Positions 7,761-15,310 of a stretch of 18,091 nt of DNA are shown here, in pieces. Below the pieces are notes generated by a model that did not search any database, had not been told where the DNA came from, and saw only the letters and a list, made by a program, of their open reading frames with translations. Source of the DNA: UMGS1590 sp963558655 (GTDB taxonomy: Bacteria > Bacillota > Peptococcia > Peptococcales > Peptococcaceae); the NCBI GenBank assembly GCA_963558655.1, contig CAUWHJ010000031.1, positions 1 through 18,091 of the forward strand, read 5' to 3'. How positions within the stretch are numbered: the stretch's first letter is position 1; each line of letters begins with the position of its first letter. The position numbers were made by a program, and so were the translations under genes.

Positions 7761-8414
7761 TTAGAAAATGCCAACCAACGCAGTGGCAATAAAATCCAAA
7801 TAGCTCAAAACGCCGCTACGCAAGTAGAAAAGCGGACGACTGAGCACGCCCAGCGCAAGAAGCAAAAAGAGCGCAACAAAGCCCCATTGCTCAATACGCA
7901 TATAGTTGTAATACCAGCGTGTCGGCAGAAACATAGCGAGCACCTTAGAACCGTCCAATGGTGGCAGCGGAATCAGGTTGAACACGCCAAGCCCCACATT
8001 CACCATCGCTGAAAGCAGGAAGAAATCATAGAGGTAGTACACCACCATGCCCACGCTGCCACCAGTCACTCTCAGAATAATGTTGTTCACAATCAGGCAC
8101 AAAAGCGCCAGAATGAAATTGGCCACAGGCCCTGCCAAGGCAACCAACGCCATACCGCGCTTTGGGTTCTTATAGTAGCGTGGGTTAACCTGCACCGGTT
8201 TCGCCCAGCCAAAGTTGAACACAATCAGGAAAAGTGCCCCCAAAAGGTCGATGTGGTGCAATGGGTTCAAGCTCAGACGACCATCATATTTTGGCGAAGG
8301 ATCGCCCAGCTTGTAGCTCATCCATCCATGGGCATACTCATGAATACACATCGCCGGTATGATGGCTAAAATGGTGAGAACCAAGCTGCTAAAGCTGGAT
8401 AAAAAGCTATTCAT
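7761..8414 (-). CDS. M50 site-2-protease-like membrane metalloprotease
   Basis: This 217-residue multi-span membrane protein belongs to the short M50 group of intramembrane zinc proteases. The zinc-binding HEYAH motif (His25, Glu26, His29) lies in the first helix, and the third ligand region NLIPLPPLDG (Asn146, Asp154) lies in a later helix. A further signature is GWAKPVQVNP at about 69-78. It has no PDZ domain, unlike RseP. Its substrate is unknown. The start follows AAAGGAGA with seven bases of spacing. It is the first gene of the run that continues with mtaB 37 bases downstream. Confidence 0.93.
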   Translation of the reverse strand: MNSFLSSFSSLVLTILAIIPAMCIHEYAHGWMSYKLGDPSPKYDGRLSLNPLHHIDLLGALFLIVFNFGWAKPVQVNPRYYKNPKRGMALVALAGPVANFILALLCLIVNNIILRVTGGSVGMVVYYLYDFFLLSAMVNVGLGVFNLIPLPPLDGSKVLAMFLPTRWYYNYMRIEQWGFVALFLLLALGVLSRPLFYLRSGVLSYLDFIATALVGIF

Positions 8415-8458
8415 TCATCATTCTCCTTTATTGTGCTTTTTATATGGTACCGACTTTT

Positions 8459-8487
8459 ATTATACTTTATTTCACCGGCGATTGCTA
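8459..8487 (-). promoter_or_regulatory. Weak candidate promoter for the M50-mtaB-HIT-YitT group
   Basis: A perfect TATAAT (8459-8464, minus strand) lies about 45 bases upstream of the M50 start. At 17-base spacing the -35 box is TAGCAA, a poor match. Its position between the dsr terminator and the gene supports it. Confidence 0.4.
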
Positions 8488-8533
8488 CCATAACCAGTGT
8501 TCCTTCTTTACCGTTCTATATCCGCGCACAAAA

Positions 8534-8561
8534 ATAGACAGCGTCCGATGACGCTGGCTAT
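8534..8561 (-). terminator. Terminator of the dsr operon
   Basis: A hairpin of CAGCGTC/GACGCTG is extended past one A-G mismatch by ATAG/CTAT. It has a four-base loop and is followed by a run of Ts on the minus strand. It starts 11 bases after the dsrM stop, which makes dsrM the last gene of the transcript. Confidence 0.85.
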
Positions 8562-8572
8562 TCGTATGTTTT

Positions 8573-9637
8573 TTACAGGCCAAGTTCTGCGCGCATAGCG
8601 GCTTCTTTGGCAGCCTTTTCGGCGGCAGCCTCTTCGACAGTTTTATCGACAGGCAAGCCAACCTTAACCATCTTTTCACGGAATTCGTCTTCGTAATCAC
8701 TGTAATAGTGGAATTCGACAACTGGGTTCCATGGGTTGATGTGGCGTTTTGCACGGCTGTTGTTGACCATGTTGCGGGTAGGGCTCATGAATACGCCAAG
8801 AGCGTGCATAAGTTTGCCCATTGGGAAGTAAATCATGAGTACGCAAACGAGCGCCAAGTGCATATAGAAAGCCACACCAATGCCTTCAGCAGGCAGTTCT
8901 GGATGGAAGGTAACGAGGGAAACCATCAGGTCGCCAACAGCATTGATGTCTACATGACCGAGATCGGTGTAGCGCATCCACATCCCCATCAAGCCAATGC
9001 CCAAAAGCAGGCAGAGTGGGAAGTAGTCGTTGAGCAAGCTGATGTAGCGTACCTTACCGATGTAAAGACGGCGCAGAAGAAGCAATGCCAAACCACCAAC
9101 CATCATGAAGCCGGTGAGGTAGATTGGATGCAAGTCTACCATGAACACGCCGTCCACAGATTCAATCCAGCCAACCCAGGCTGGAACGTCTGCGGTGAAG
9201 AAACGGAAGTGACGCAGCAGGGTGAAGAACATCCCCCAGTGGAACAGCAGAGCGAAAATCCACAGCCATTTTTCCCACTGATATTTGATGTCGCCGTCCT
9301 CAGTCAGTTCCGCTTTGCTGTTGCGGAAGAGGGAACGGAACACGGTCACTTCAAGAATCATACGCACAACCATCCCTGCACGGGTGGTTGGGTTATCAAT
9401 AGGGTTGGTCTTAATAAAGTCGAGCGACTTTTCCTGACCACAGGTGGTAACAATGTTAAATGGGACTGGAGATTTTGCCCATTTAACGATGCGATAAACA
9501 ACACCAACGATGAAGCAAGCGATTGCAATGTAAGGCAGGACAATCCCGAAGAACATTTCCAAACCAGCAACGGCTACCCCGACGTAAGTGATTGCCAAAA
9601 TCGCAGCGACTATGACAACTGCAACAATAAATCCCAT
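8573..9637 (-). CDS. dsrM: Sulfite reduction-associated complex DsrMKJOP, subunit DsrM (cytochrome b, NarI-like)
   Basis: This 354-residue membrane cytochrome b is expected to exchange electrons between menaquinone and DsrK. There are about six membrane spans. Candidate heme b ligands are His133 and His143 in one helix and His260 and His278 in a later one, as in NarI-type subunits. The stretch NPIDNPTTRAGMVVRM (about 78-93) before the core resembles DsrM proteins. After the last span lies a soluble tail (about 300-354) that ends in an Ala/Glu/Lys-rich helix. The start ATG follows GTGAGG. It is the last gene of the operon, whereas dsrM is normally the first of dsrMKJOP. A heterodisulfide-reductase-like HdrE or a nitrate reductase gamma subunit is excluded by the neighbouring dsrKJOP genes. 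Confidence 0.9.
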   Translation of the reverse strand: MGFIVAVVIVAAILAITYVGVAVAGLEMFFGIVLPYIAIACFIVGVVYRIVKWAKSPVPFNIVTTCGQEKSLDFIKTNPIDNPTTRAGMVVRMILEVTVFRSLFRNSKAELTEDGDIKYQWEKWLWIFALLFHWGMFFTLLRHFRFFTADVPAWVGWIESVDGVFMVDLHPIYLTGFMMVGGLALLLLRRLYIGKVRYISLLNDYFPLCLLLGIGLMGMWMRYTDLGHVDINAVGDLMVSLVTFHPELPAEGIGVAFYMHLALVCVLMIYFPMGKLMHALGVFMSPTRNMVNNSRAKRHINPWNPVVEFHYYSDYEDEFREKMVKVGLPVDKTVEEAAAEKAAKEAAMRAELGL

Positions 9638-9666
9638 TGTTTTTTCCTCACTTTCTTTGGTAGTCG

Positions 9667-10977
9667 TTAAGCCTTATCAGGGGCTTCTGCGTCCTCCGCC
9701 GGTGCTTCCTCTTCAGGCTCTGGTTCTGGTTTTGGACGGGTATCTACATAGGTACCAGCTTCTTCGTTGAGACGATAAGCAAGGTTGGTGCGGTCCGGTT
9801 TGTTAGGGAAAGCACCTTCGTCGTTATCGTACTTAACAACGGTCACCATCTTGAGCAGAATGCTCAGAATCAAGAGGCCGATGGCAAAGATACCAACGAT
9901 AACCATAAGCTCAATCTTGCCAGGAATATAGTCAACGATTTCACCGAATGGGTTTTCGGAAAGACCACCGATAACGAAGGTCAAACCTTTTTCGATGTAC
10001 ATCGACAGGAAGAGCGCAATGCAGCCAACAATCATCGTTGCCTTGTTGTAGCGGAACTTGGTAGGCAGTAAGAGCACCAAGGTAACAACCACGCAAACAA
10101 TGAAGAGCATCATCAGAGGCACAAATTCATTGTGACCGTGATAGCCGGCAAAGAGATAGGTCAATGCGATCTGGTGTTCTTCAACGCCAGAATAGTAAGC
10201 GGTGAAGAATTCACCAGCCATCATAATCATGGTAGCGATGTACGCATAGATGGCAGTGGTGGAAAGCATCTTGATGGCCTTTTCGCCTGCGTCAAAGCCG
10301 GTGAGCTTTTTGAGCAGGAGGCAAATCAGGATAATCAATGCAGGACCGGTTGCAAATGCACTGGCAAGGAACTTGGCAGGCAGCACAGCCGTCAGGAAGT
10401 AATGGCGGCTAGGCAGACCGGAATAAAGGAATGCAGTAACAATGTGAATGGAGAAAGCAACAGGCACAGAAATCATAGCCAGTACTTTTACCCACTTCTT
10501 ATAATGCAGGCCTTTATTTTCAGCCTGGAGCACCTGGTAACCAACAATGATATTGAGAATCAGGTAGGTTGGCAGAACCACAGAGTCCCAGCAAAGCATG
10601 GACTTTGGTGTCCAGTAAAGATATACGTTGAAAAGTTTGGTTGGAACACCAACGTCAACAACAACGAAGAGCAGTGCCATGATGATGGCAGCGATTGCCA
10701 AAAATTCCCCGATAACGGTGATGCGGCCGTAAGCCTTTGCATCATGGAAGTAATATGGCAGTACAATCATGACACCCCCGGCGGCAACCCCGACGAAGAA
10801 GGTCAGGTGACCGATGTAAAGACCCCAGGAAATGTCGCGGCTCATCCCAGTTACCTGGAAACCGACGGTCATCTGGTAGATATAAGCAGCAAAACCGATG
10901 GCAATAAGTGCTACGAGGAAAAGAATCCACGCCCAATATTTCGGGCCGCTGCGTTTGACAAATGTTTTTTCAATCAT
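9667..10977 (-). CDS. dsrP: DsrMKJOP complex, subunit DsrP (NrfD-like integral membrane protein)
   Basis: This 436-residue membrane protein of the NrfD/PsrC family is thought to interact with quinone and pass electrons to or from the outer-face iron-sulfur protein DsrO. Ten hydrophobic segments are visible between about residues 14 and 385, including ISWGLYIGHLTFFVGVAAGG (about 44-63), which is typical of the family. The C-terminus (about 413-436) is a proline-rich acidic tail that starts with PKPEPEPEEE and is not part of the membrane fold. It starts three bases after the dsrO stop, with a GGGGGAGG site inside the dsrO end, so the two are translationally coupled. Only DsrP subunits are NrfD proteins of this kind beside dsrK and dsrJ. 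Confidence 0.94.
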   Translation of the reverse strand: MIEKTFVKRSGPKYWAWILFLVALIAIGFAAYIYQMTVGFQVTGMSRDISWGLYIGHLTFFVGVAAGGVMIVLPYYFHDAKAYGRITVIGEFLAIAAIIMALLFVVVDVGVPTKLFNVYLYWTPKSMLCWDSVVLPTYLILNIIVGYQVLQAENKGLHYKKWVKVLAMISVPVAFSIHIVTAFLYSGLPSRHYFLTAVLPAKFLASAFATGPALIILICLLLKKLTGFDAGEKAIKMLSTTAIYAYIATMIMMAGEFFTAYYSGVEEHQIALTYLFAGYHGHNEFVPLMMLFIVCVVVTLVLLLPTKFRYNKATMIVGCIALFLSMYIEKGLTFVIGGLSENPFGEIVDYIPGKIELMVIVGIFAIGLLILSILLKMVTVVKYDNDEGAFPNKPDRTNLAYRLNEEAGTYVDTRPKPEPEPEEEAPAEDAEAPDKA

Positions 10978-10980
10978 TGT

Positions 10981-11766
10981 TTACGCCTCCCCCTCTGCTA
11001 AGCTGACTTTATAGTAGCAGCATGGCTCGGTGCCATAGCTTTCGCCACGTACAATGGTCATGTTTTCTCGAATCAAACGAGAGATTTCAGAGTTTTCGTC
11101 ATCCAAATCACCAACAATAATACCCTCGCTGTTTTCTGCACAAAGTGGCATTTCGCCCTTAGACAGTCTGTCATAGCAGAAGTCGCATTTTTCAACGACA
11201 CCCTTCATGCGGGTTGGGTATTCTGGATTGATGGTTTCAAGATAATCACGAGGCTCCACAAAGTTGAAGCTTCTGCTGCCGTATGGGCAAGCTGCCATGC
11301 AGTTACGGCAACCAATGCAACGGTGCATATCCTGAAGCGTGATGCCGGTTTCTGACTGGAAGGTTGCCTGCGTTGGGCAAACTTTCACGCAAACAGGTTT
11401 ACGGCAATGGTTGCAGGTAGCAATGAATGGCGTATCAGCATAGCGTTCCTGAACGCCTTCATGAGAAATGTCTTTGAACAGTGCTGAGAATGGTTCTGCC
11501 CAAATCCACTTTACTTCGTGGCGTTTGTCAGGCACATTTGGCACGTTGTGTTCTTCATGGCAGATATGAGCGAGTTCATCAATATTGTCCACTTTTTCCA
11601 TATCAATGAACATACCCCATTTGCCAACTCTTTCTTCGCTGGTAGATTTCTCGAAAGAGCCGCCACCGATTGGTGTGTTTTTAATGGTAGCACAACCGGC
11701 GAGTGTGACCAAACCGGCAGAGAGTGCGCCCAGTTTCAAGAACTTACGTCTGGACATATTTTCCAT
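10981..11766 (-). CDS. dsrO: DsrMKJOP complex, subunit DsrO (Tat-exported ferredoxin-like protein)
   Basis: This 261-residue outer-face iron-sulfur protein relays electrons between DsrP and DsrJ. The N-terminus MSRRKFLK is a twin-arginine signal. The hydrophobic stretch ends in LAGC (Cys25), a lipobox. Cysteine groups for [4Fe-4S] clusters are C118-C121-C126-C130 and C150-C153-C156-C160, with a further CDFC...C group at 194, 197 and 209. The first NrfC-type motif is degenerate, with only Cys69 left in CHEEHNVP, which I believe is usual for DsrO. The family length is about 250-270. Its ATG shares one base with the dsrJ stop and follows GAGGAGGTGG. A second in-frame ATG three codons on is also possible. 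Confidence 0.94.
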   Translation of the reverse strand: MENMSRRKFLKLGALSAGLVTLAGCATIKNTPIGGGSFEKSTSEERVGKWGMFIDMEKVDNIDELAHICHEEHNVPNVPDKRHEVKWIWAEPFSALFKDISHEGVQERYADTPFIATCNHCRKPVCVKVCPTQATFQSETGITLQDMHRCIGCRNCMAACPYGSRSFNFVEPRDYLETINPEYPTRMKGVVEKCDFCYDRLSKGEMPLCAENSEGIIVGDLDDENSEISRLIRENMTIVRGESYGTEPCCYYKVSLAEGEA

Positions 11767-12233
11767 CAGTTAGCCACCTCCTCATCTGCGGTGACTTCAA
11801 GGTTCTGAGAAGCATTGGCTGCATCACCGTATTCCGTGGAGGAGTTGGTGTGGCAGGTCCAGCAGTTAGGATCAACACCATTAGCATTATGACATTTTTC
11901 GCAGAATTCGTCGTAGTTGGAATGGCAGTCTAAGCAGGTGTTCTGCAAGCTCATTTCAAATTCACGACCATCTGGTGTTACCAGCGTGCGGTTGTCATCG
12001 CGAACAACCTGTACTTTCCACTGATGAAGAATTTCCATGTGGTTTTCACGCATATAATCGGCATCATAGATGCAGTGTCTTTCATCTTCAGGCAGTGCGT
12101 TGATGGTTGGCGTATCATAGCTGACTTCTACTTCGCTGGCTTCAGCGCTCTTACCGAGGTTAAGCCAGATTGGAGAGGTGACAACCAGTAAGAATACAAG
12201 CACCCCAACAACGATGTTTGTTTTATTACGCAT
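11766..12233 (-). CDS. dsrJ: DsrMKJOP complex, subunit DsrJ (triheme cytochrome c)
   Basis: This 155-residue membrane-anchored cytochrome c sits on the outer face of the membrane. An uncleaved N-terminal helix (about 7-26) is followed by the DsrJ signature CIYDADYMRENHMEILHQWK (54-73) and three CxxCH heme sites at Cys100-His104, Cys111-His115 and Cys124-His128. Cys54 corresponds to the cysteine that serves as distal heme ligand in Allochromatium DsrJ. His65 and other histidines are candidates for the remaining axial ligands. The tail from about 130 is acidic and low in complexity. The start has an AAGGAGGT site. It needs the ResB/CcsA system encoded upstream in the same operon. Confidence 0.96.
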   Translation of the reverse strand: MRNKTNIVVGVLVFLLVVTSPIWLNLGKSAEASEVEVSYDTPTINALPEDERHCIYDADYMRENHMEILHQWKVQVVRDDNRTLVTPDGREFEMSLQNTCLDCHSNYDEFCEKCHNANGVDPNCWTCHTNSSTEYGDAANASQNLEVTADEEVAN

Positions 12234-12247
12234 TTACACCTACCTCC

Positions 12248-13852
12248 TTAAACTTCCTGGTTCTGCAATGGTTCAAAACGCAGGTTTTCAGTACGATCAG
12301 GCTTTTCGCCTTTCATAACCAAAGCGTTGCCTAAGAGTTCGTGCACGCCGCAGACTTCAACACCTGGTACCCAATAACGCATGAGAGGTGGTAAAGCAGC
12401 GCGGTCGATGGCGCATACGCAGGAGAGCATATTAACACCATATTTCTTGTTGACATATTTCACCGCATTGGCACGTGGGAACCCACCGCGCATACGCAGT
12501 TCCATGTCTTCTTCTGCGTTCAAACCGGAACCGGAACCGCAGCAGAAGGTTTTTTCACGAATCGTGTCTTCTGGCATTTCATACCATTCAACACAGTGAT
12601 CCAGAATGTAACGTGGTTCATCCAGAAGCCCCATCGCACGGGAAGGGTTGCAGGAATCATGATAGGTTGCAATGATGCCGGCGTTTCTGGATGGGTCGAG
12701 TTTGATCTTATTATGACGGATAATATCGGCAGTAAACTCGGTAACGTGAATCATCTTGGTGGAACGTGCATTTTCAAACACGGTTCCGGTGATTGGGTTC
12801 TTTGGCACTTCAAGGAAGTCCGCAGGACCATTCATGGTGTCCATGTACTGGTGGATAACGCGCCACATATGGCCGCACTCACCACCAATGATGAACTTAA
12901 CGCCAAGGCGTTTTGCTTCTGCATAAATCTTCTGGTTGAGTCTCTTCATCATTTCATTGGAGGTGAAAAGGCCAAAGTTACCACCTTCGGAGTTGAAGGT
13001 GCTGACCGTGTAGTCCAAGCCCAATTCATGGAAGAGCATGAGCTGCCCCATCAGGGTGTAGTTCCCTGGCGTTGCAAAAATGTCCCCAGATGGTGGTACA
13101 TAGAGAATTTCTGCACCTTTACGGTTGTAGGTCAGATCAAGACGGACACCGGTGATGTCTTCAATATCATCCAGCATCATGTCATAGCTGTCGACAATCC
13201 CGTGTGGCTGAATGCCCAAGTGATTGCCCTTGGAGAAACAGTTGGAGACTGGTGTGATAACCCAGTCGATGTTAAGACCGACGAGGTTCAAAAGCTCGCG
13301 CACGAGCATGGTAATCTCGGCGGTGTCGATGCCGTATGGGCAGAAAACCGAGCAACGACGGCATTCGGAGCACTGGAAGAAGTAGTAGAACCATTCTCTC
13401 AGCACATCTTCGGTGAGCGCACGTGCGCCAACCATCTTACCCATCAGCTTACCGGCCAAGGTGTATTCTTTACGATACACGCTGCGTAAGAGTTCGGCAC
13501 GCAGCACCGGCATGTTCTTTGGATCGCCGCTTCCTAAGAAGAAGTGACATTTGTCCGCACACGCACCACAGCGAACACAGCAATCCATGAAGATTTTCAA
13601 AGAGCGGAAACGATCGAGACGGTCATGCAGACCCTGGAGAATGATCTCCTGCCAGTTTTCAGGCAGTTGCCAATCATCATCCGGCACACGCCATTCACGA
13701 GCGTTTGGGAGGCTGACATTAGCTGCGCTTTCCGGTTTTCCGGCGTGGCAGTACATCCCTTCTCTGAACTCCACCGGTGTTTCCATCCAAGGAGTCTTCG
13801 GAGGGTTATAACTAATGTCCAGCAGCTCCGCAGGTTTTGGAAGTTTTGCCAT
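12248..13852 (-). CDS. dsrK: DsrMKJOP complex, catalytic subunit DsrK (HdrD-like)
   Basis: This 534-residue cytoplasmic iron-sulfur protein is the proposed site of reduction of the DsrC trisulfide. Two [4Fe-4S] motifs are C92-C95-C98-C102 (CVRCGACADKC) and C161-C164-C167-C171 (CSECRRCSVFC). The C-terminal half holds the heterodisulfide-reductase-type cysteine set: GECGHMW (Cys326), HDSCNPSR (Cys401), FCCGSGSG (Cys437/438) and CVC (478/480), the presumed non-cubane cluster site. Length is normal for DsrK (about 500-560). It starts four bases after the RsbRD_N gene stop with an AAGGGG site inside that gene's end. GlpC or plain HdrD is less likely given the dsrJOP neighbours. Confidence 0.96.
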   Translation of the reverse strand: MAKLPKPAELLDISYNPPKTPWMETPVEFREGMYCHAGKPESAANVSLPNAREWRVPDDDWQLPENWQEIILQGLHDRLDRFRSLKIFMDCCVRCGACADKCHFFLGSGDPKNMPVLRAELLRSVYRKEYTLAGKLMGKMVGARALTEDVLREWFYYFFQCSECRRCSVFCPYGIDTAEITMLVRELLNLVGLNIDWVITPVSNCFSKGNHLGIQPHGIVDSYDMMLDDIEDITGVRLDLTYNRKGAEILYVPPSGDIFATPGNYTLMGQLMLFHELGLDYTVSTFNSEGGNFGLFTSNEMMKRLNQKIYAEAKRLGVKFIIGGECGHMWRVIHQYMDTMNGPADFLEVPKNPITGTVFENARSTKMIHVTEFTADIIRHNKIKLDPSRNAGIIATYHDSCNPSRAMGLLDEPRYILDHCVEWYEMPEDTIREKTFCCGSGSGLNAEEDMELRMRGGFPRANAVKYVNKKYGVNMLSCVCAIDRAALPPLMRYWVPGVEVCGVHELLGNALVMKGEKPDRTENLRFEPLQNQEV

Positions 13853-13856
13853 TTCA

Positions 13857-14495
13857 TTACACCCCTTTTTCTATGTTGACCTGACACTGACTGCTGCAAG
13901 ACGCACACCCTTCCGGTGAGCACGCCTCTGCATTGTCTTTGTCAAGTGAACTGCTACATTGCATAAAATCTTGCATATCAAGAGCCTTATCCAAAAGGTC
14001 AGCTCTGACCAAGATGTCGTTGGTCTGTCTGATTTGATCCAAACGCATCTTGTAAATCAATTCGCGACTTTCACTATAACTGTCAAACGCATAGAGGGCA
14101 ACCGTGTCTAAATCGCTGTAAAAATCCAGCCATTCTTTTGTTGTCACTCCGGCATCTGAAAGCGCCTTGCCACAAACCTCTTCCACAATCTGCTTCAAGG
14201 CTGGCACAAACGATACTGCTTGGCTAGGCAGCACTTCCTGCACAGCTTTGATGCGAAGAATCATGTACACGTTTTCATTCACTTGGTCTGCATCGGGTGC
14301 GTCAGACAAAAGTGTATGCAACAGTTTGTCCAGGCTATGGTATAAATTAGCGCCCACAGGATTTGTGAAATCGCTATTGACTTTCTTAAAATATTTTCTT
14401 GCTTCTGTTGGATAAGAATGCATCATTTGCTCAAACCAGGCTTCGAGCAACGCTTTTTCATGGGCACGTAATACCTCTTTTAATCGTGTTGACAA
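13857..14495 (-). CDS. RsbRD_N-domain protein associated with the dsr operon
   Basis: This is a mostly helical cytoplasmic protein of 212 residues. Residues about 5-160 resemble the N-terminal domain of RsbR-type stressosome proteins (RsbRD_N, a globin-like fold): LRAHEKALLEAWFEQMMHSY at the start and a later FDSYSESRELIY segment. The STAS domain of true RsbR is absent. Stand-alone RsbRD_N proteins beside dsrMK genes are, to my knowledge, recurrent, but their role is unknown. The last 35 residues contain five cysteines spaced C-x11-C-x4-C-x2-C-x3-C. No ATG is available near the 5' end. TTG at 14495, eight bases after GGGGG, is the most likely start; TTG at 14510 lacks a ribosome site. It lies between ccsA and dsrK in the operon. 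Confidence 0.75.
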   Translation of the reverse strand: MSTRLKEVLRAHEKALLEAWFEQMMHSYPTEARKYFKKVNSDFTNPVGANLYHSLDKLLHTLLSDAPDADQVNENVYMILRIKAVQEVLPSQAVSFVPALKQIVEEVCGKALSDAGVTTKEWLDFYSDLDTVALYAFDSYSESRELIYKMRLDQIRQTNDILVRADLLDKALDMQDFMQCSSSLDKDNAEACSPEGCASCSSQCQVNIEKGV

Positions 14496-14515
14496 AAACA
14501 GGACCCCCAAACTTA

Positions 14516-15310
14516 TTAAATATAGCTATGTAAACCCGGCAACAGGTAGCTAACACCAAATAAAGTAAAAATGACGGCTACAACGCCAATGACATTGATC
14601 CAGGCAACTTTTCTTTCAGACCAACCACGCAAACGCAGGTGCAGATAAACGGCATAAATCAACCATGTAATCAGCGCCCAAGTTTCTTTTGGGTCCCAGC
14701 TCCAGAAAGAGCCCCAGGCATATTCTGCCCAGACAGATCCTGTGATGATAACAATGGTCAGGAGTGCCAAGCCAATGACACAGGCACGATACGCCCATTC
14801 GTTCAGCACATCAGTTGCAGGAAGGTTTTTATATTTTTCTTTGCCGCCCAAAAGGAGCATCACAGAAAATATAAAAGAAAAGAGAAACATGGTGTAGGAG
14901 ATAATCGCCGTTGAAACATGGAAATCCAGCCAGTTGCTTCGCAAGGCTGGTGCCACTTCTGCCTGCTCCAGACTGAAATTGGTCATCCAAAGGCCAAGGG
15001 CAGTAACAATGGGATAAATCAAATAGCCCATAACCGCCATTTTCTGCTTGATGCTGATAATGGCAAAAATCACCAAAATCACGGCGCAAAGCCAAAAGCC
15101 GAAATCCAAGCCGGAAGTGAATGGCAGGCGGCCAACAGCAATGATACGCACCACCAAAGCAGCTACGGCAATCACCGAAGTTACCACCGCCAACCACTTG
15201 CTAACAGAGGTTTCGGAAATTTTATGGCGGTGGAGCAAAAGCAGGAGAAAACTCCCGGCGCAGGAACCAACGATTGCCCATATCAAGAATAACTGTAATG
15301 TTTCTAACAT
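14516..15310 (-). CDS. ccsA: Cytochrome c biogenesis protein CcsA/ResC
   Basis: This is a 264-residue membrane protein with about eight spans, one half of the System II heme lyase that carries heme across the membrane and attaches it to CxxCH motifs. The WWD heme-handling motif is clear (about 194-209, WAEYAWGSFWSWDPKE). Conserved histidines are His131 (WLDFHVS), His224 and His261 (LPGLHSY), the expected axial ligand positions. Its start overlaps the end of resB by seven bases; an AGGAGG lies 13 bases upstream. The substrate nearby is DsrJ, three genes downstream. Confidence 0.95.
   Translation of the reverse strand: MLETLQLFLIWAIVGSCAGSFLLLLLHRHKISETSVSKWLAVVTSVIAVAALVVRIIAVGRLPFTSGLDFGFWLCAVILVIFAIISIKQKMAVMGYLIYPIVTALGLWMTNFSLEQAEVAPALRSNWLDFHVSTAIISYTMFLFSFIFSVMLLLGGKEKYKNLPATDVLNEWAYRACVIGLALLTIVIITGSVWAEYAWGSFWSWDPKETWALITWLIYAVYLHLRLRGWSERKVAWINVIGVVAVIFTLFGVSYLLPGLHSYI

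Noticed and set aside
8708..9670. Plus-strand open frame of 320 codons opposite dsrM
   Set aside because: It is antisense to an intact dsrM with conserved histidines; the translation is rich in His, Asn and Gln and has no family features.
10132..11001. Plus-strand open frame of 289 codons opposite dsrP
   Set aside because: It is a shadow of the dsrP membrane protein gene with no ribosome site or domain.
10981..11766. Loss of the first ferredoxin motif in DsrO as a special defect
   Set aside because: The CHEEHNVP form with a single cysteine looks like the normal DsrO pattern and not a mutation in this genome.
12596..13489. Plus-strand open frame of 297 codons opposite dsrK
   Set aside because: It is a shadow of dsrK, whose Fe-S motifs fix the coding strand.
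14496..14510. TTG at 14510 as start of the RsbRD_N gene
   Set aside because: No ribosome site lies upstream; the TTG at 14495 sits eight bases after GGGGG.
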